A stretch of 64,000 nucleotides of DNA from Ornithinimicrobium tianjinense (GCF_014636495.1 NZ_BMEM01000005.1:154731-218730); one strand, 5' to 3'. Positions 1 through 8,544 are shown, counted from the stretch's first letter. Program-made: numbers and translations. The notes: generated from the letters alone by a model not told the origin.

Positions 1-576
1 CGAGTACCGACGTCCCACCGGATCGCTCGCCGGCGCCCTCTGCGAGTCCGGAGCGGCACCCAGGTGCAGGCGTCGTACCTCGGTCGTGCCCGCTGTGTCT
101 CGGACCCTGGGGAGCACGGGTGCGGGCGTGCGCGGGCGGTCGATCCAGGAGAGTGCACTGGCGCTGAAGCAGGCGTCCGCGAAAGTCACCCATCTGGTGC
201 CGGGCGACTCGGCGTGCACGAGCGGCCAGAAGGCTTCGCCGAACCAGTCGTCCGGCAGCCGACGATCCGAGAGGATCAGGTGGGTGTCCCACGGCTCGTC
301 AGGCGTGGGGGACAGATCCTCCACCCGGTCCCCGTGCCCGCTGAAGTAGATCAGAGCCAAGTCCCCCGCGCGTGTCTGCTGTCTGAGTTCCGTCACGGCG
401 TCCTGGAACTGCTGCACGGAGCAACCGGTCGCGCGCACGTTCACGCTGAAGCCGTGCTGGACCAGGTGGTTCCGAACGGCCACAGCATCTTGCGTCGTCG
501 ACGGGAGGTCAGGAAAGTGGGGCTCGCGGGTCGTCGGCACCCCGACGACGACGGCTCGGCTGCATGCGCTCGTCAT
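1..576 (-). CDS. Caspase-like (C14 family) peptidase, C-terminus outside window
   Basis: I translated this reading frame by hand from the ATG at 576; it stays open to base 1, giving 192 residues of an incomplete protein. The start reads MTSACSRAVVVGV, then the caspase-fold core strand LALIYFSGHGD with the catalytic His at residue 81, and VTFADACFSAS with the catalytic Cys at residue 136. These His and Cys boxes, about 55 residues apart, are typical of bacterial caspase/metacaspase-like peptidases. The start codon overlaps the stop of the upstream membrane protein (TGATG), so the two are probably co-translated. Codon use (AGA, CAA, TTG, GCT) is less GC-biased than in nearby housekeeping genes. 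Substrate and any C-terminal domain cannot be seen here. The family includes regulated-death and defence proteins, but that role is only a possibility. Confidence 0.85.
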   Translation of the reverse strand, partial: MTSACSRAVVVGVPTTREPHFPDLPSTTQDAVAVRNHLVQHGFSVNVRATGCSVQQFQDAVTELRQQTRAGDLALIYFSGHGDRVEDLSPTPDEPWDTHLILSDRRLPDDWFGEAFWPLVHAESPGTRWVTFADACFSASALSWIDRPRTPAPVLPRVRDTAGTTEVRRLHLGAAPDSQRAPASDPVGRRYS

Positions 577-1280
577 CAGGGGGCAGTCGTCACTGCGGAA
601 TCGTCGCCGGATCCACCGGAGCCGTCGCTCGCCGCGGTGGATCCGGCGATCCAGGCCGGGGCGAGCAGGAGAACCAGGCCGATGATGGCCACGAGCGTGG
701 CGCCCTTGAGCTTGCCCAGCGCCTCGATCACCGCGGGTAGATCACCTTTGCTGACCGGCGCCGCCTTGGAGGCCTTGAACCCGGCCCTCCACTCCATGGC
801 GAGCATCCACAGGCCGAGGCTCAGGACCATCCATCCAGCGGCGAGGAGGGGCCAGGCCAGCTGACCCGGCAGCGTCTCGAGCGTGGTGCCTACTGCCGTG
901 CTCTCGCGTAACCGCTGCACGATGTGCCCCGACCATCCGAGCGCGAAGGAGACGACGGCGATGACGACTGCGAGACCCAGCCCGAAGTCGCCATGAAAAT
1001 CAAGCTTGGCGCTGCCGTCCGACTCTTCGAGATCAGGCGGGACGAGGAAGAACGTCGACTCGTCGACAGACCCGTCCGTTCGCTTGAGGCGTGCCTGGAC
1101 CTGCTGTCCTGCGTACTGACCCCTGTCCGACAGGGCCTCATCGGTCTCGTTGATGGCGGTGCGGGAAACTGCGGTGTCAGTCGCCCTGAAGGACCAGGAC
1201 CAGGTCTCGCCCTGCGCCGCTGGCGGCACTGCCGTGGCCTGGACGACCGAGCCGTTGTCGTGAATCGTGATGGACCCCAT
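576..1280 (-). CDS. Three-TM membrane protein coupled to the caspase-like gene
   Basis: A 234-residue protein of unknown function. The first ~95 residues look like a soluble beta-rich domain, followed by three hydrophobic segments (around LGLAVVIAVVSFALGW, LLAAGWMVLSLGLWML and LVAIIGLVLLLAPAWIAG) and a short Gly/Ser/Asp-rich tail. I chose ATG 1280 because a longer reading frame to 1439 would overlap thiB and its riboswitch on the other strand; GTG codons just upstream are alternatives and none has a clear ribosome-binding site. Its stop overlaps the ATG of the caspase-like gene, so the two likely work together. A sensor, anchor or pore role for the peptidase is inference. Confidence 0.65.
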   Translation of the reverse strand: MGSITIHDNGSVVQATAVPPAAQGETWSWSFRATDTAVSRTAINETDEALSDRGQYAGQQVQARLKRTDGSVDESTFFLVPPDLEESDGSAKLDFHGDFGLGLAVVIAVVSFALGWSGHIVQRLRESTAVGTTLETLPGQLAWPLLAAGWMVLSLGLWMLAMEWRAGFKASKAAPVSKGDLPAVIEALGKLKGATLVAIIGLVLLLAPAWIAGSTAASDGSGGSGDDSAVTTAP

Positions 1281-1303
1281 GTCTGAGTGTGGCGTCACCA
1301 CGG

Positions 1304-1312
1304 TGCTAATGT
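1304..1312 (+). promoter_or_regulatory. Possible extended -10 promoter for thiBPQ
   Basis: TGCTAATGT resembles an extended -10 element and lies about 20 bases before the start of the TPP riboswitch, the right place for a leader transcript. No good -35 is visible. Confidence 0.35.
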
Positions 1313-1330
1313 CGAGAGTCGTCCACCATC

Positions 1331-1415
1331 CGACAGGGGAGCGCGCGAGCGCTGAGAGTGCGGCCCGGCCGCAGACCCTTGAACCTGCCCCGGCTAGCAC
1401 CGGCGAAGGAAGTCG
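1331..1415 (+). promoter_or_regulatory. TPP riboswitch (THI element) upstream of thiB
   Basis: The segment contains the conserved THI-box pieces in order: the 5' stem around ACAGGGGAGC, CTGAGAGTGCGG, then ACCCTTGAACCTG and a closing CGAAGGAAG. CTGAGA and ACCCTTGAACCTG form the pyrimidine- and pyrophosphate-binding core. A Shine-Dalgarno (AGGAGAAG, 1418-1425) follows at once, so sequestration of translation initiation is the likely mode of control. It shows that the downstream ABC transporter is repressed by thiamine pyrophosphate. Confidence 0.92.
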
Positions 1416-1430
1416 ACAGGAGAAGCTGTC

Positions 1431-2564
1431 ATGCGGCATACCCGCGTCCTGGCCCTCACGGCCACCCTCACGCTCACCCTCAGCTCGTGCTCGCTCCTCG
1501 GCGGGGACGACGCTGACGAGACGTCAACGTCCGCCGACACCGGCGCCACCGCCGACGACGCGGCCACGACCAGCGCCGGCGCGACCGTCGCGCCGCCGGC
1601 CGACCTCGGCGCCGTCACCCTCATCACCCACGACTCCTTCACGCTGCCCGAGGAGCTGGTCAGCGCGTTCGAGGAGGAGAGCGGCCTTGAGCTGGAGGTG
1701 CAGACCGCCGGCGACGCCGGCGAGCTGACCAACCAGCTGGTGCTCACACAGGGCAGCCCGGTCGCCGACGTCGTCTTCGGCATCGACAACACCTTCGGCT
1801 CGCGGGCGGTCAGCGAGGGCGTGCTCGCGGCATACACCCCCGCCGACCTGCCGGCCTCCGCCGAGGAGCACCTCCTCGAGGGCGGGGAGACCATGCTCAC
1901 GCCGGTCGACTTCGGCGACGTGTGCGTCAACGTCGACGACGTCTGGTTCGCCAACAACGGGATCGCCGCGCCGCAGACCCTGCAGGACCTGACCAAGCCG
2001 GAGTACAAGGACCTCTTCGTCACCCCCGGCGCGACCACCTCGAGCCCGGGCCTGGCCTTCCTGCTGGCGACCGTCGGCGAGTTCGGCCCGACCGAGTGGC
2101 AGGGGTACTGGGAGGACCTGATGGCCAACGGCGCCAAGGTCACCAGCGGCTGGACGGACGCCTACACCGTCGACTTCACCGCCGGCGGCGGCGACGGCGA
2201 CCGGCCGATCGTGCTGTCCTACGCCTCCAGCCCGCCCTTCACGATCCCGGAGGGCGGCGTGCAGCCCACCACCCGCGCGCTGCTCGACACCTGCTTCCGC
2301 CAGGTCGAGTACGCCGGCGTGCTCGAGGGCGCCGCGAACCCCGAGGGTGCGCAGGCCGTCGTCGACTGGCTGGTGAGCCCCGAGGTGCAGGCCGCCATCC
2401 CGGACAACATGTACATGTACCCCGTCGACTCCGAGGTGGCCCTGCCCGAGCTGTGGGCGCAGTGGGCGCCGCTGGCCGAGGAGCCGATCGTGGTCCACCC
2501 CGGCCAGATCGAGGCCGAGCGCGAGAACTGGCTGCGCGAGTGGGCGGACGTCGCGACCGGGTGA
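1431..2564 (+). CDS. thiB: Thiamine ABC transporter substrate-binding lipoprotein
   Basis: 377 residues. The N-terminus (LTATLTLTLSSCSLLGG) is a lipoprotein signal with lipobox LSSC, followed by a Ser/Thr/Ala-rich linker of ~40 residues and a periplasmic-binding-protein fold starting at VTLITHDSFTLPEELV, as in ThiB-type thiamine-binding proteins. It captures thiamine (or its phosphates) outside the membrane for ThiP/ThiQ. The TPP riboswitch directly in front supports thiamine rather than iron, the other substrate of this fold family. ATG 1431 has a good Shine-Dalgarno. The stop overlaps the GTG start of thiP by four bases, so the genes are translationally coupled. Confidence 0.9.
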   Translation: MRHTRVLALTATLTLTLSSCSLLGGDDADETSTSADTGATADDAATTSAGATVAPPADLGAVTLITHDSFTLPEELVSAFEEESGLELEVQTAGDAGELTNQLVLTQGSPVADVVFGIDNTFGSRAVSEGVLAAYTPADLPASAEEHLLEGGETMLTPVDFGDVCVNVDDVWFANNGIAAPQTLQDLTKPEYKDLFVTPGATTSSPGLAFLLATVGEFGPTEWQGYWEDLMANGAKVTSGWTDAYTVDFTAGGGDGDRPIVLSYASSPPFTIPEGGVQPTTRALLDTCFRQVEYAGVLEGAANPEGAQAVVDWLVSPEVQAAIPDNMYMYPVDSEVALPELWAQWAPLAEEPIVVHPGQIEAERENWLREWADVATG

Positions 2565-4252
2565 CCGTCACCCGGCGCACGCGCGCGCCCGGCGCGCGAG
2601 CGGCATACCTCAACGGGCCCGCCCTCGCGCTGGGGCTCGCGGCGCTGCTGCCCGTCGCGTTCCTGGCGGTGTTCTTCCTGCTGCCGGTGGGCGGCATGCT
2701 GGCGCGCGGCTTCCTGCCCGAGGGGCGCCTGGACCTGTCCGGCGTGCCGGAGGTGCTCGGGCGGGCGCGGACGCTGCGGGTGCTGTGGTTCACCCTGTGG
2801 AGCTCGCTGGCCGGGACCGTGCTGACCGTCGGGCTGGGGCTGCCGGTGGCGTTCGCGCTCTACCGGCTGCGCTTCCCCGGGCGGGCGCTCGTGCGCGCCG
2901 TCGTCGTGATGCCGTTCGTGCTGCCGACGGTCGTCGTCGGGGTGATGTTCCGCTCGCTGCTCGCCAGCCGGGGGCCGCTCGGCGGGCTCGGCTGGGACGG
3001 GACGTGGGTGCCGATCCTGCTGGCCTTCGTCTTCTTCAACCTCGCCGTGGTCGTCCGGACCGTCGGCGGGATGTGGGAGGGCCTGGACCGCCGCGCCGAG
3101 GAGTCCGCCGCCGCGCTCGGCGCCACCCCCTTCCAGGTATGGCGCACCGTCACCCTCCCCGCGCTCGCGCCGGCGGTCGTGTCGGCGGCGACGCTGGTGT
3201 TCCTCTTCTGCTCCACGGCGTTCGGGGTGGTGCTGACGCTGGGCGGGCTGCGCTACGGCACCGTCGAGACCGAGATCTACCTGCTGACGACGCAGTTCCT
3301 CGACCTGCGCGGGGCGGCCGTGCTGTCGGTGCTGCAGCTGGTCGCGGTCGTGCTGATGCTGGCGGTCGCCGCGCGGACCCGGGCGGCGACGGAGACGACG
3401 CGCAGGCGCGTCGGGGCGAAGGCGGCGGCACGGACGCCCCGGCGCCACGACATACCGGCCCTGGGGGTCACCGCGCTCGCGGTGGCGTTCGTGCTGCTCC
3501 CGGTCGGGACGCTGATGGTGCGGTCCTTCCGCAGGAGCGGGCGGTGGACCCTGGAGAACTACCGCGCGCTGGGCGACCCCGCGTCGACGCCGGCCCTGCG
3601 GGTGAGCGTGACCGAGGCCGTCGCCAACTCGCTGCGCACCGCCGTCGACGCGACCGTGCTGGCCGTCGTCCTCGGGCTGGTCGTCGCGGTCGTCGTGTCG
3701 CGCCGGCCGCGGGCGGCGGGGTGGCGGCGGGTGGTGGCGGCGCTGGACGGGGCATTCATGCTGCCGCTGGGGATCTCGGCGGTGACGGTGGGCTTCGGCT
3801 TCCTCATCACCCTCGACCGGCCGCCGCTGGACCTGCGGACCTCGCCCGCGCTGGTGCCGGTCGCGCAGGCGATGGTGGCGCTGCCGCTGGTCGTGCGCAC
3901 CCTGACGCCGGTCCTGCGGTCGGTCGACCCGCGCCAGCGCGAGGCCGCGGCGGCGCTCGGGGCGGCGCCGTGGCGGGCGGCGTGGACGGCGGAGGGGCCG
4001 GTCCTGGCGCGGCCGCTGCTGGCAGCGACGGGGTTCGCGTTCGCGGTGTCGCTGGGGGAGTTCGGGGCGACCTCGTTCCTGGCGCGGCCGGACCGGCCCA
4101 CGGTGCCGGTGGTGATCTACCAGCTGATCTCGCGGCCCGGCGTCGAGCACCTCGGTATGGCGCTCGCGGCCAGCGTGGTTCTCGCGGTGCTGACGACGGT
4201 CGTCATGGGCGTCGTGGAGCGGCTGCGGGTCGGGTCGCTGGGGACGTTCTGA
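2561..4252 (+). CDS. thiP: Thiamine ABC transporter permease (fused two-domain)
   Basis: 563 residues from GTG 2561 (GTGA overlap with thiB). Two homologous permease halves are fused, as is normal for ThiP. Each has about six membrane helices and an EAA loop that contacts the ATPase: around EESAAALGATPFQVWR in the first half and REAAAALGAAPWRAAW in the second. A basic linker (RRRVGAKAAARTPRRHD) separates the halves. It forms the inner-membrane channel of the thiamine importer with ThiB and ThiQ. The longer frame upstream is only antisense/overlap noise within thiB. Confidence 0.9.
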   Translation: MTVTRRTRAPGARAAYLNGPALALGLAALLPVAFLAVFFLLPVGGMLARGFLPEGRLDLSGVPEVLGRARTLRVLWFTLWSSLAGTVLTVGLGLPVAFALYRLRFPGRALVRAVVVMPFVLPTVVVGVMFRSLLASRGPLGGLGWDGTWVPILLAFVFFNLAVVVRTVGGMWEGLDRRAEESAAALGATPFQVWRTVTLPALAPAVVSAATLVFLFCSTAFGVVLTLGGLRYGTVETEIYLLTTQFLDLRGAAVLSVLQLVAVVLMLAVAARTRAATETTRRRVGAKAAARTPRRHDIPALGVTALAVAFVLLPVGTLMVRSFRRSGRWTLENYRALGDPASTPALRVSVTEAVANSLRTAVDATVLAVVLGLVVAVVVSRRPRAAGWRRVVAALDGAFMLPLGISAVTVGFGFLITLDRPPLDLRTSPALVPVAQAMVALPLVVRTLTPVLRSVDPRQREAAAALGAAPWRAAWTAEGPVLARPLLAATGFAFAVSLGEFGATSFLARPDRPTVPVVIYQLISRPGVEHLGMALAASVVLAVLTTVVMGVVERLRVGSLGTF

Positions 4253-4257
4253 TGCCC

Positions 4258-4367
4258 CGACCGGACAGGCGTTGGTGCCGCCGCGCCCCCGCAACCCGAC
4301 CGGACAGGCGTTGGTGCCGCCGGGCCGCCTCAACCCGACCGGAGCGGCACTACCGCCTGTCCGGTCG
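4258..4367. repeat. Cluster of GACCGGACAGGCG-type repeats (three copies)
   Basis: Two direct copies of GACCGGACAGGCGTTGGTGC at about 4258 and 4297 and one inverted copy at 4346-4367 lie in the thiP-thiQ gap. The direct and inverted copies can pair into a hairpin. The same family recurs inside thiQ and after cysE. Confidence 0.85.
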
Positions 4368-4390
4368 AACCATGCTCCGGATGGGAGAGT

Positions 4391-5515
4391 GTGCGCGTGC
4401 TGCAGTGCGATGACGTGACGGTGCGCTTCGGGGCGACGGTGGCCGTCGACGACGTGTCGCTGACCGTGGACGAGGGGTCGGTGCTCGCCGTCCTCGGGCC
4501 GTCGGGGTGCGGGAAGTCGACGCTCCTGCGCGCCGTCGCCGGGCTCGAGCCGCTGGCCGGCGGGCGGATCGCCTGGGACGGGCGCGACCTGGCCGGGGTA
4601 CCGACGCACGAGCGCGGCTTCGCGCTGATGTTCCAGGACGGACAGCTCTTCGCGCACGCGTCGGTCGCGGACAACATCGGCTACTCCCTGCGCCTGCGCA
4701 GGGTGCCCGCGGCGCAGCGGCGCCGACGCGTGGACGAGCTGCTCGAGCTCGTCGGCCTGCCCGGGTATGCCGCGCGCCGTCCCGCCACCCTCTCCGGCGG
4801 CGAGCAGCAGCGGGTCGCGCTGGCCCGGGCGCTCGCGGCGGAGCCGGCGCTGCTGCTGCTCGACGAGCCGCTCTCCGCGCTGGACCGGTCCCTGCGCGAA
4901 CGCCTCGCCGGCGACCTCCGCGAGATCCTCGTCGCCACGCGGACCACCGCGGTGCTCGTCACGCACGACCACGACGAGGCCTTCACGATCGCGGACCGGA
5001 TGGCGGTCATGCTCGCCGGGCGCGTGGTCCAGGAGGGCAGCACCGCCGAGGTATGGCGCGCCCCCACCACCCGCGAGGTCGCCGAGTTCATCGGCTACGA
5101 GACCTTCCTGACCGGTGACGCGGCCGACCTCGTGCGCGCCGCCACCACCACCACCCCACCCGCCACCACCCCACCCCCGACCGGACAGGCGCTAGTGCCA
5201 CCCGCGACCGACACACCCCCGACCGGACAGGCGTTAGTGCCACCCCCGAGCGCCCCACCCCCGACCGGACAGCCGCTAGTGCCGGACCGGACAGGCGTTC
5301 TGGCCGTGCGGCGCTCCGGCTTCCGGCTCGACCCGCACGGCCCGCTGCGCGGCGTCGTACGGCGCGCGGTGGCGGTCTCCGACGCGGTGCACCTCACCGT
5401 CGACGTGGAGGGCGTCGGCGAGGTCGCGGCGCTCGGCGACGACCCCAGCGCCCAGCTCGAGGGACGCGAGGTGCGGCTGCAGATCGAGCCGCGCGGCACG
5501 GCATACCTGATCTGA
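4391..5515 (+). CDS. thiQ: Thiamine ABC transporter ATPase with repeat-derived insert
   Basis: 374 residues from GTG 4391 (GGGAGAG ribosome-binding site). The first ~235 residues are a complete ABC ATPase: Walker A GPSGCGKST, Q-loop FQDGQLF, signature LSGGEQQR, Walker B LLLLDEPLSALD and switch His in VTHDHDEA. It powers import through ThiP. After residue ~245 comes a Pro/Thr-rich stretch in which the unit PTGQALVP recurs; the DNA there is the same repeat family found between thiP and thiQ. The tail (AVRRSGFRLDPHG onward) looks like a small TOBE-like beta domain. ThiQ proteins are normally ~230-350 residues, so the insert is an extension of the linker and probably neutral. Confidence 0.88.
   Translation: MRVLQCDDVTVRFGATVAVDDVSLTVDEGSVLAVLGPSGCGKSTLLRAVAGLEPLAGGRIAWDGRDLAGVPTHERGFALMFQDGQLFAHASVADNIGYSLRLRRVPAAQRRRRVDELLELVGLPGYAARRPATLSGGEQQRVALARALAAEPALLLLDEPLSALDRSLRERLAGDLREILVATRTTAVLVTHDHDEAFTIADRMAVMLAGRVVQEGSTAEVWRAPTTREVAEFIGYETFLTGDAADLVRAATTTTPPATTPPPTGQALVPPATDTPPTGQALVPPPSAPPPTGQPLVPDRTGVLAVRRSGFRLDPHGPLRGVVRRAVAVSDAVHLTVDVEGVGEVAALGDDPSAQLEGREVRLQIEPRGTAYLI
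5178..5303 (+). repeat. Four GACCGGACAGGCG-type repeats inside thiQ
   Basis: Copies start at about 5178, 5220, 5262 and 5283 and are read in frame as PTGQALVP-like peptide units. The first three are spaced exactly 42 bases apart, so the insert seems to have grown by tandem duplication of a multiple of three. Confidence 0.85.
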
Positions 5516-5633
5516 GAAGAAGGGGAGGGGCGCGGCATACCCGGACCGAGGGGGAGCGCCGCAACCCTTCCGCAGCGGGGGGCCGCGGTGGGACCATCGG
5601 AGGAGCGTCAACCGGCAGGAAGGGGTCCACGCC

Positions 5634-6263
5634 ATGTCGCAAGAGATCGTCATCGCGCTGCTCAGCCCGCTCATCACGGCCGCGGTCGCCGGGCTGGGGC
5701 TGCTGCTCAAGGAGTGGCGCGACAACCGCCGCTGGGAGCACCGGCGCGCCGCGGTCCTGGACCAGGGGACGAGGCAGGTGGCGTTCATCGCGGGGTGGCT
5801 GACGGCCTACGGCAACCTCGGTGAGGAGCAGCGCGGCCCGGAGCACGGTGCGCACCTGGAGCGGGCGCGCAGCGACCTCGACGCGGTCTACGCCTCGGTC
5901 AACGCGCAGGTGGCGGAGGTCGAGGCGCACCGGCCGGCCCGCACGACCTGGGCCACGCTGGCCTCGTCGCTGCTCCTGCTCGGGGTACGACGGCCGTGGG
6001 CGAAGGTGGTCCGGGTGCTCTACCTCGGTGTGGTGCTCCTGGCGCTGAGCCTGGGGCTGATGATGGGGACGATCTCGATGGACGGGTCGGGGATCAGTGT
6101 CCTCGCGCAGCTGGGGATCTCGGCGGCGTTTACCGCGTTCTTGCTGGTGCCGGGCGGGCTGCTCTACGTCCTGGCGCGCTTCCTCGACCGGCCGCCGCGG
6201 TCGGCGGTGGTCCACGACCTCGGCGCGCCGGGGTGGCCGGTCGTGCCGGGGGGAGGCGTCTGA
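5634..6263 (+). CDS. Membrane protein of unknown function
   Basis: 209 residues, not recognised. One N-terminal hydrophobic helix (VIALLSPLITAAVAGLGLLL) is followed by ~100 polar, partly helical residues, then two further membrane helices (VVRVLYLGVVLLALSLGLMM and QLGISAAFTAFLLVPGGLLY) and a short tail. ATG 5634 is preceded by AGGAAGGGG. It stands alone between thiQ and the DUF222 endonuclease. Nothing in the sequence points to a reaction. Confidence 0.75.
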   Translation: MSQEIVIALLSPLITAAVAGLGLLLKEWRDNRRWEHRRAAVLDQGTRQVAFIAGWLTAYGNLGEEQRGPEHGAHLERARSDLDAVYASVNAQVAEVEAHRPARTTWATLASSLLLLGVRRPWAKVVRVLYLGVVLLALSLGLMMGTISMDGSGISVLAQLGISAAFTAFLLVPGGLLYVLARFLDRPPRSAVVHDLGAPGWPVVPGGGV

Positions 6264-6370
6264 CGGGCTGGCGGGGCCCGTGCGGGTGAGGGGGTCGGTG
6301 GAGGGGGCTGTCGTGGAGGGGGTATGGCGTGGGGGGCGGGTCTGTCGGTGCTGGGTGGGAGGGTGTCGGC

Positions 6371-7786
6371 ATGGAGGAGATGCCGACCGGGGCGGGGCTC
6401 GATGAGGGCCCGTGGTCGGACCCTGCCTTCCTGGCCTCGATCGAGGCGGACATGCCGGACCCGGACGCCCCGGAGGGTTGGTGGTCGGAGGAGGACCCGA
6501 CGTCCGAGGAGCTCTGGCAGGACTTCTTCCACGCGTTGCGCGAGGACGCGCAGGCGGAGTGGGCCGCGCGGAGCGCGGGCGTGCGGGTCGAGGAGGGGCT
6601 GCGCACTGCCAACCAGGGGGCGGCAGGGGCGTCCGTGGGCGACGCCGCGCTCGCGGAGGTGTCGTCGGCCGCGCTGCAGTCCGCGGTGGGGGAGTGCGAG
6701 CGCGTCTCGCTGCAGATGGAGGCGCTGGTGTTCGGGCTCGCCGACGAGGCGTGCGAGCGGCAGCTGCACCGCGGGAGCGGTCACGGGCTGGTCGACTGGC
6801 TGGCGCTGCAGATGACGTGGGCGGACAGGGTGTTCCTGGGCAAGGTCGCCGTCGTCGCGCGGGCCTGCCGGCACGAGGCCAACCGGGAGATCCGGACGGC
6901 GATCGTCGAGGGGCGGTTCCCGGTGCGGCGCGGGGCGATCATCGTGCGGGCGCTGGAGAAGATCCGGAAGTCGCAGGATGCGGAGGACTACGCCGGCTAC
7001 CTCCGGATCCTGCTCAGGGCGGCCGGCAAGACGGAGCTCACCGATGCCCTGCTGCAGGCCGCGTGCGACCACCTGCTCGAGGTCGTGCTGGACGACGAGA
7101 AGGGCAAGGCGGGGGAGCGTGCCGCCCACGAGATGCGGTCGGTGACCTCGCGACCGCTCGGGAAGGGGCTGACCAGGTTCACGATCGACGCGCCGGAGCG
7201 GCAGGCCCAGGTCCTCGAGGGACTGATGGCCTCCCGGCTCGCGGCGCCGCAGCCGGGGCCGGACGGCGAGCCGGACGAGCGGCTCCCGGAGGCGCGGCGC
7301 TTCGACGCGCTGATGGCGGTGATCGGGCGCGGGCTGGCCTGCCCCGAGGGGACACCGCAGATGGCGCGGGCGACGTTATTCATCACGATGGGGCTGGACC
7401 AGCTGCGCGGTGAGCGACCGGGCAAGGGACAGACGCTGGCCGGCGGGCGGCTGTCGGCCGGGCAGGTGCGTCAGGCGGCCTGCGAGGCCGAGATCATCCC
7501 GGCCGTCCTCGGCAGCCAGGGCGAGCTGCTGGACATGGGCAAGGCCGTACGGCTGGCGACAGGGGCGCAGATCAAGGCGCTCTACCTGCGGGACAAGGGC
7601 TGCACGTTCCCGGGGTGCACCGTGCCCGCGCAGTGGACGATCGCGCACCATGCCCCGTGGTGGTCACGGGGCGGCCGGACCGACCTGGACTCGCTGGCTC
7701 TGCTCTGCGAGGGGCACCACAGCCGGGTCCACCGTGACGACCTCACGTGCACGATCGACGGGTCCGGGGTGACCTGGCACCTATGA
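6371..7786 (+). CDS. DUF222 domain HNH endonuclease
   Basis: 471 residues from ATG 6371, with GGGAGGG upstream. The body is the long alpha-helical DUF222 domain; the C-terminal ~65 residues form an HNH nuclease: CTFPGC zinc knuckle, then WTIAHHAPWWSRGGRTDLDSL, CEGHH and the final VHRDDL. This architecture occurs in many paralogous copies in actinobacterial genomes. It probably nicks or cuts DNA, but the biological role is not settled; mobile-element-like spread is an inference from copy number in the family. The hairpin just downstream ends the transcript. Confidence 0.88.
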   Translation: MEEMPTGAGLDEGPWSDPAFLASIEADMPDPDAPEGWWSEEDPTSEELWQDFFHALREDAQAEWAARSAGVRVEEGLRTANQGAAGASVGDAALAEVSSAALQSAVGECERVSLQMEALVFGLADEACERQLHRGSGHGLVDWLALQMTWADRVFLGKVAVVARACRHEANREIRTAIVEGRFPVRRGAIIVRALEKIRKSQDAEDYAGYLRILLRAAGKTELTDALLQAACDHLLEVVLDDEKGKAGERAAHEMRSVTSRPLGKGLTRFTIDAPERQAQVLEGLMASRLAAPQPGPDGEPDERLPEARRFDALMAVIGRGLACPEGTPQMARATLFITMGLDQLRGERPGKGQTLAGGRLSAGQVRQAACEAEIIPAVLGSQGELLDMGKAVRLATGAQIKALYLRDKGCTFPGCTVPAQWTIAHHAPWWSRGGRTDLDSLALLCEGHHSRVHRDDLTCTIDGSGVTWHL

Positions 7787-7798
7787 CGACCCCGCCCC

Positions 7799-7824
7799 GC
7801 ACCCGGCCTGGGGAGGCCGGGTGC
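7799..7824 (+). terminator. Hairpin terminator after the HNH gene
   Basis: GCACCCGGCCT pairs with AGGCCGGGTGC around a GGGG loop, 12 bases past the stop. No U-tract, as is common in high-GC actinobacteria. Confidence 0.6.
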
Positions 7825-7890
7825 ACAGGCATGTCCGGGACGTCTGAGTGGTCGGACGACACCGCCTCGCCAGGTGGCGCTGACCACCCG

Positions 7891-7974
7891 GCGACGTTCG
7901 CTCAGCGAGGTCCGACCAGCGACGTTCGCTCAGCGAGGGCCGACCAGCGACGTTTGATCAGCGAGGTCCGCTCA
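7891..7974. repeat. Three tandem 28-bp repeats
   Basis: Units at 7891-7918, 7919-7946 and 7947-7974, each beginning GCGACGTT and containing TCAGCGAG. The third, most diverged unit reaches into the stop codon of the minus-strand lipoprotein gene (7972-7974). Confidence 0.85.
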
Positions 7975-8544
7975 GCGGGTGTCGCTGCCGCTACCACCGG
8001 GAAGTGGTGCCTGCGGGTTGGCGCAGTAGGAGAACGAGCCGGCCTTGCCCGAGTGATAGCTCGCGAGGGAGCCGTCGACCTCGAGGACCAGCTGCTGGCC
8101 AGGCACGAGCGCCTGGGTGTACATCATGCCGGGCTGCGGGCAGCCGATGCTGCCGTCGCGCCAGGTCACCTCGGCGTAGCCGGCGACCGACACCTCGGAG
8201 GCGTCGACGCCCAGACGCTCGGCCTCGGCGGCGATCGCCTCCTTGACCTCGGGGCGCTCGAGGACGTCGTCAGGGACCGGCCCCGTGGGCAGGCCCTCGG
8301 CGCCGGTGGGCTGCGGGCTGATCTGGCCGTCGCTGGGCTTCACGGTGTCCTCCGAGGTCGGGGTGGTCGGCTCGGTCGATTCGGTCGATCCGGACGCCGT
8401 GCTGGCGTCCGACGGGCTGGGGGGCATCACGGTCGGTGCGCCGGGTGACTCGGCCTCGCCGCAGCCGGCGAGCCCTGCGGTGCCGAGCACGAGGGCGAGG
8501 GCGACGGCGGGCAGAGGGGCCGGCCTCCGGAACGGGTTCGTCAT
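7972..8544 (-). CDS. Secreted lipoprotein of unknown function
   Basis: 190 residues from ATG 8544 with GAAGGA upstream. Signal peptide with lipobox LAGC, a Ser/Thr/Pro-rich linker of ~70 residues, then a compact conserved domain around VTWRDGSIGCPQPGMMYTQ, a motif found in several uncharacterised actinobacterial lipoproteins. Two Cys in the mature domain could form a disulfide. On minus-strand DNA, TATAGT at about 8572 may be a -10 element. The role is unknown. Confidence 0.78.
   Translation of the reverse strand: MTNPFRRPAPLPAVALALVLGTAGLAGCGEAESPGAPTVMPPSPSDASTASGSTESTEPTTPTSEDTVKPSDGQISPQPTGAEGLPTGPVPDDVLERPEVKEAIAAEAERLGVDASEVSVAGYAEVTWRDGSIGCPQPGMMYTQALVPGQQLVLEVDGSLASYHSGKAGSFSYCANPQAPLPGGSGSDTR

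Noticed and set aside
64..864. Plus-strand reading frame at the left edge
   Set aside because: It is antisense to the caspase-like and membrane protein genes and has no coherent domain.
7891..7974. CRISPR or iteron-type origin
   Set aside because: Direct tandem copies without spacers, no replication protein and no AT-rich stretch.
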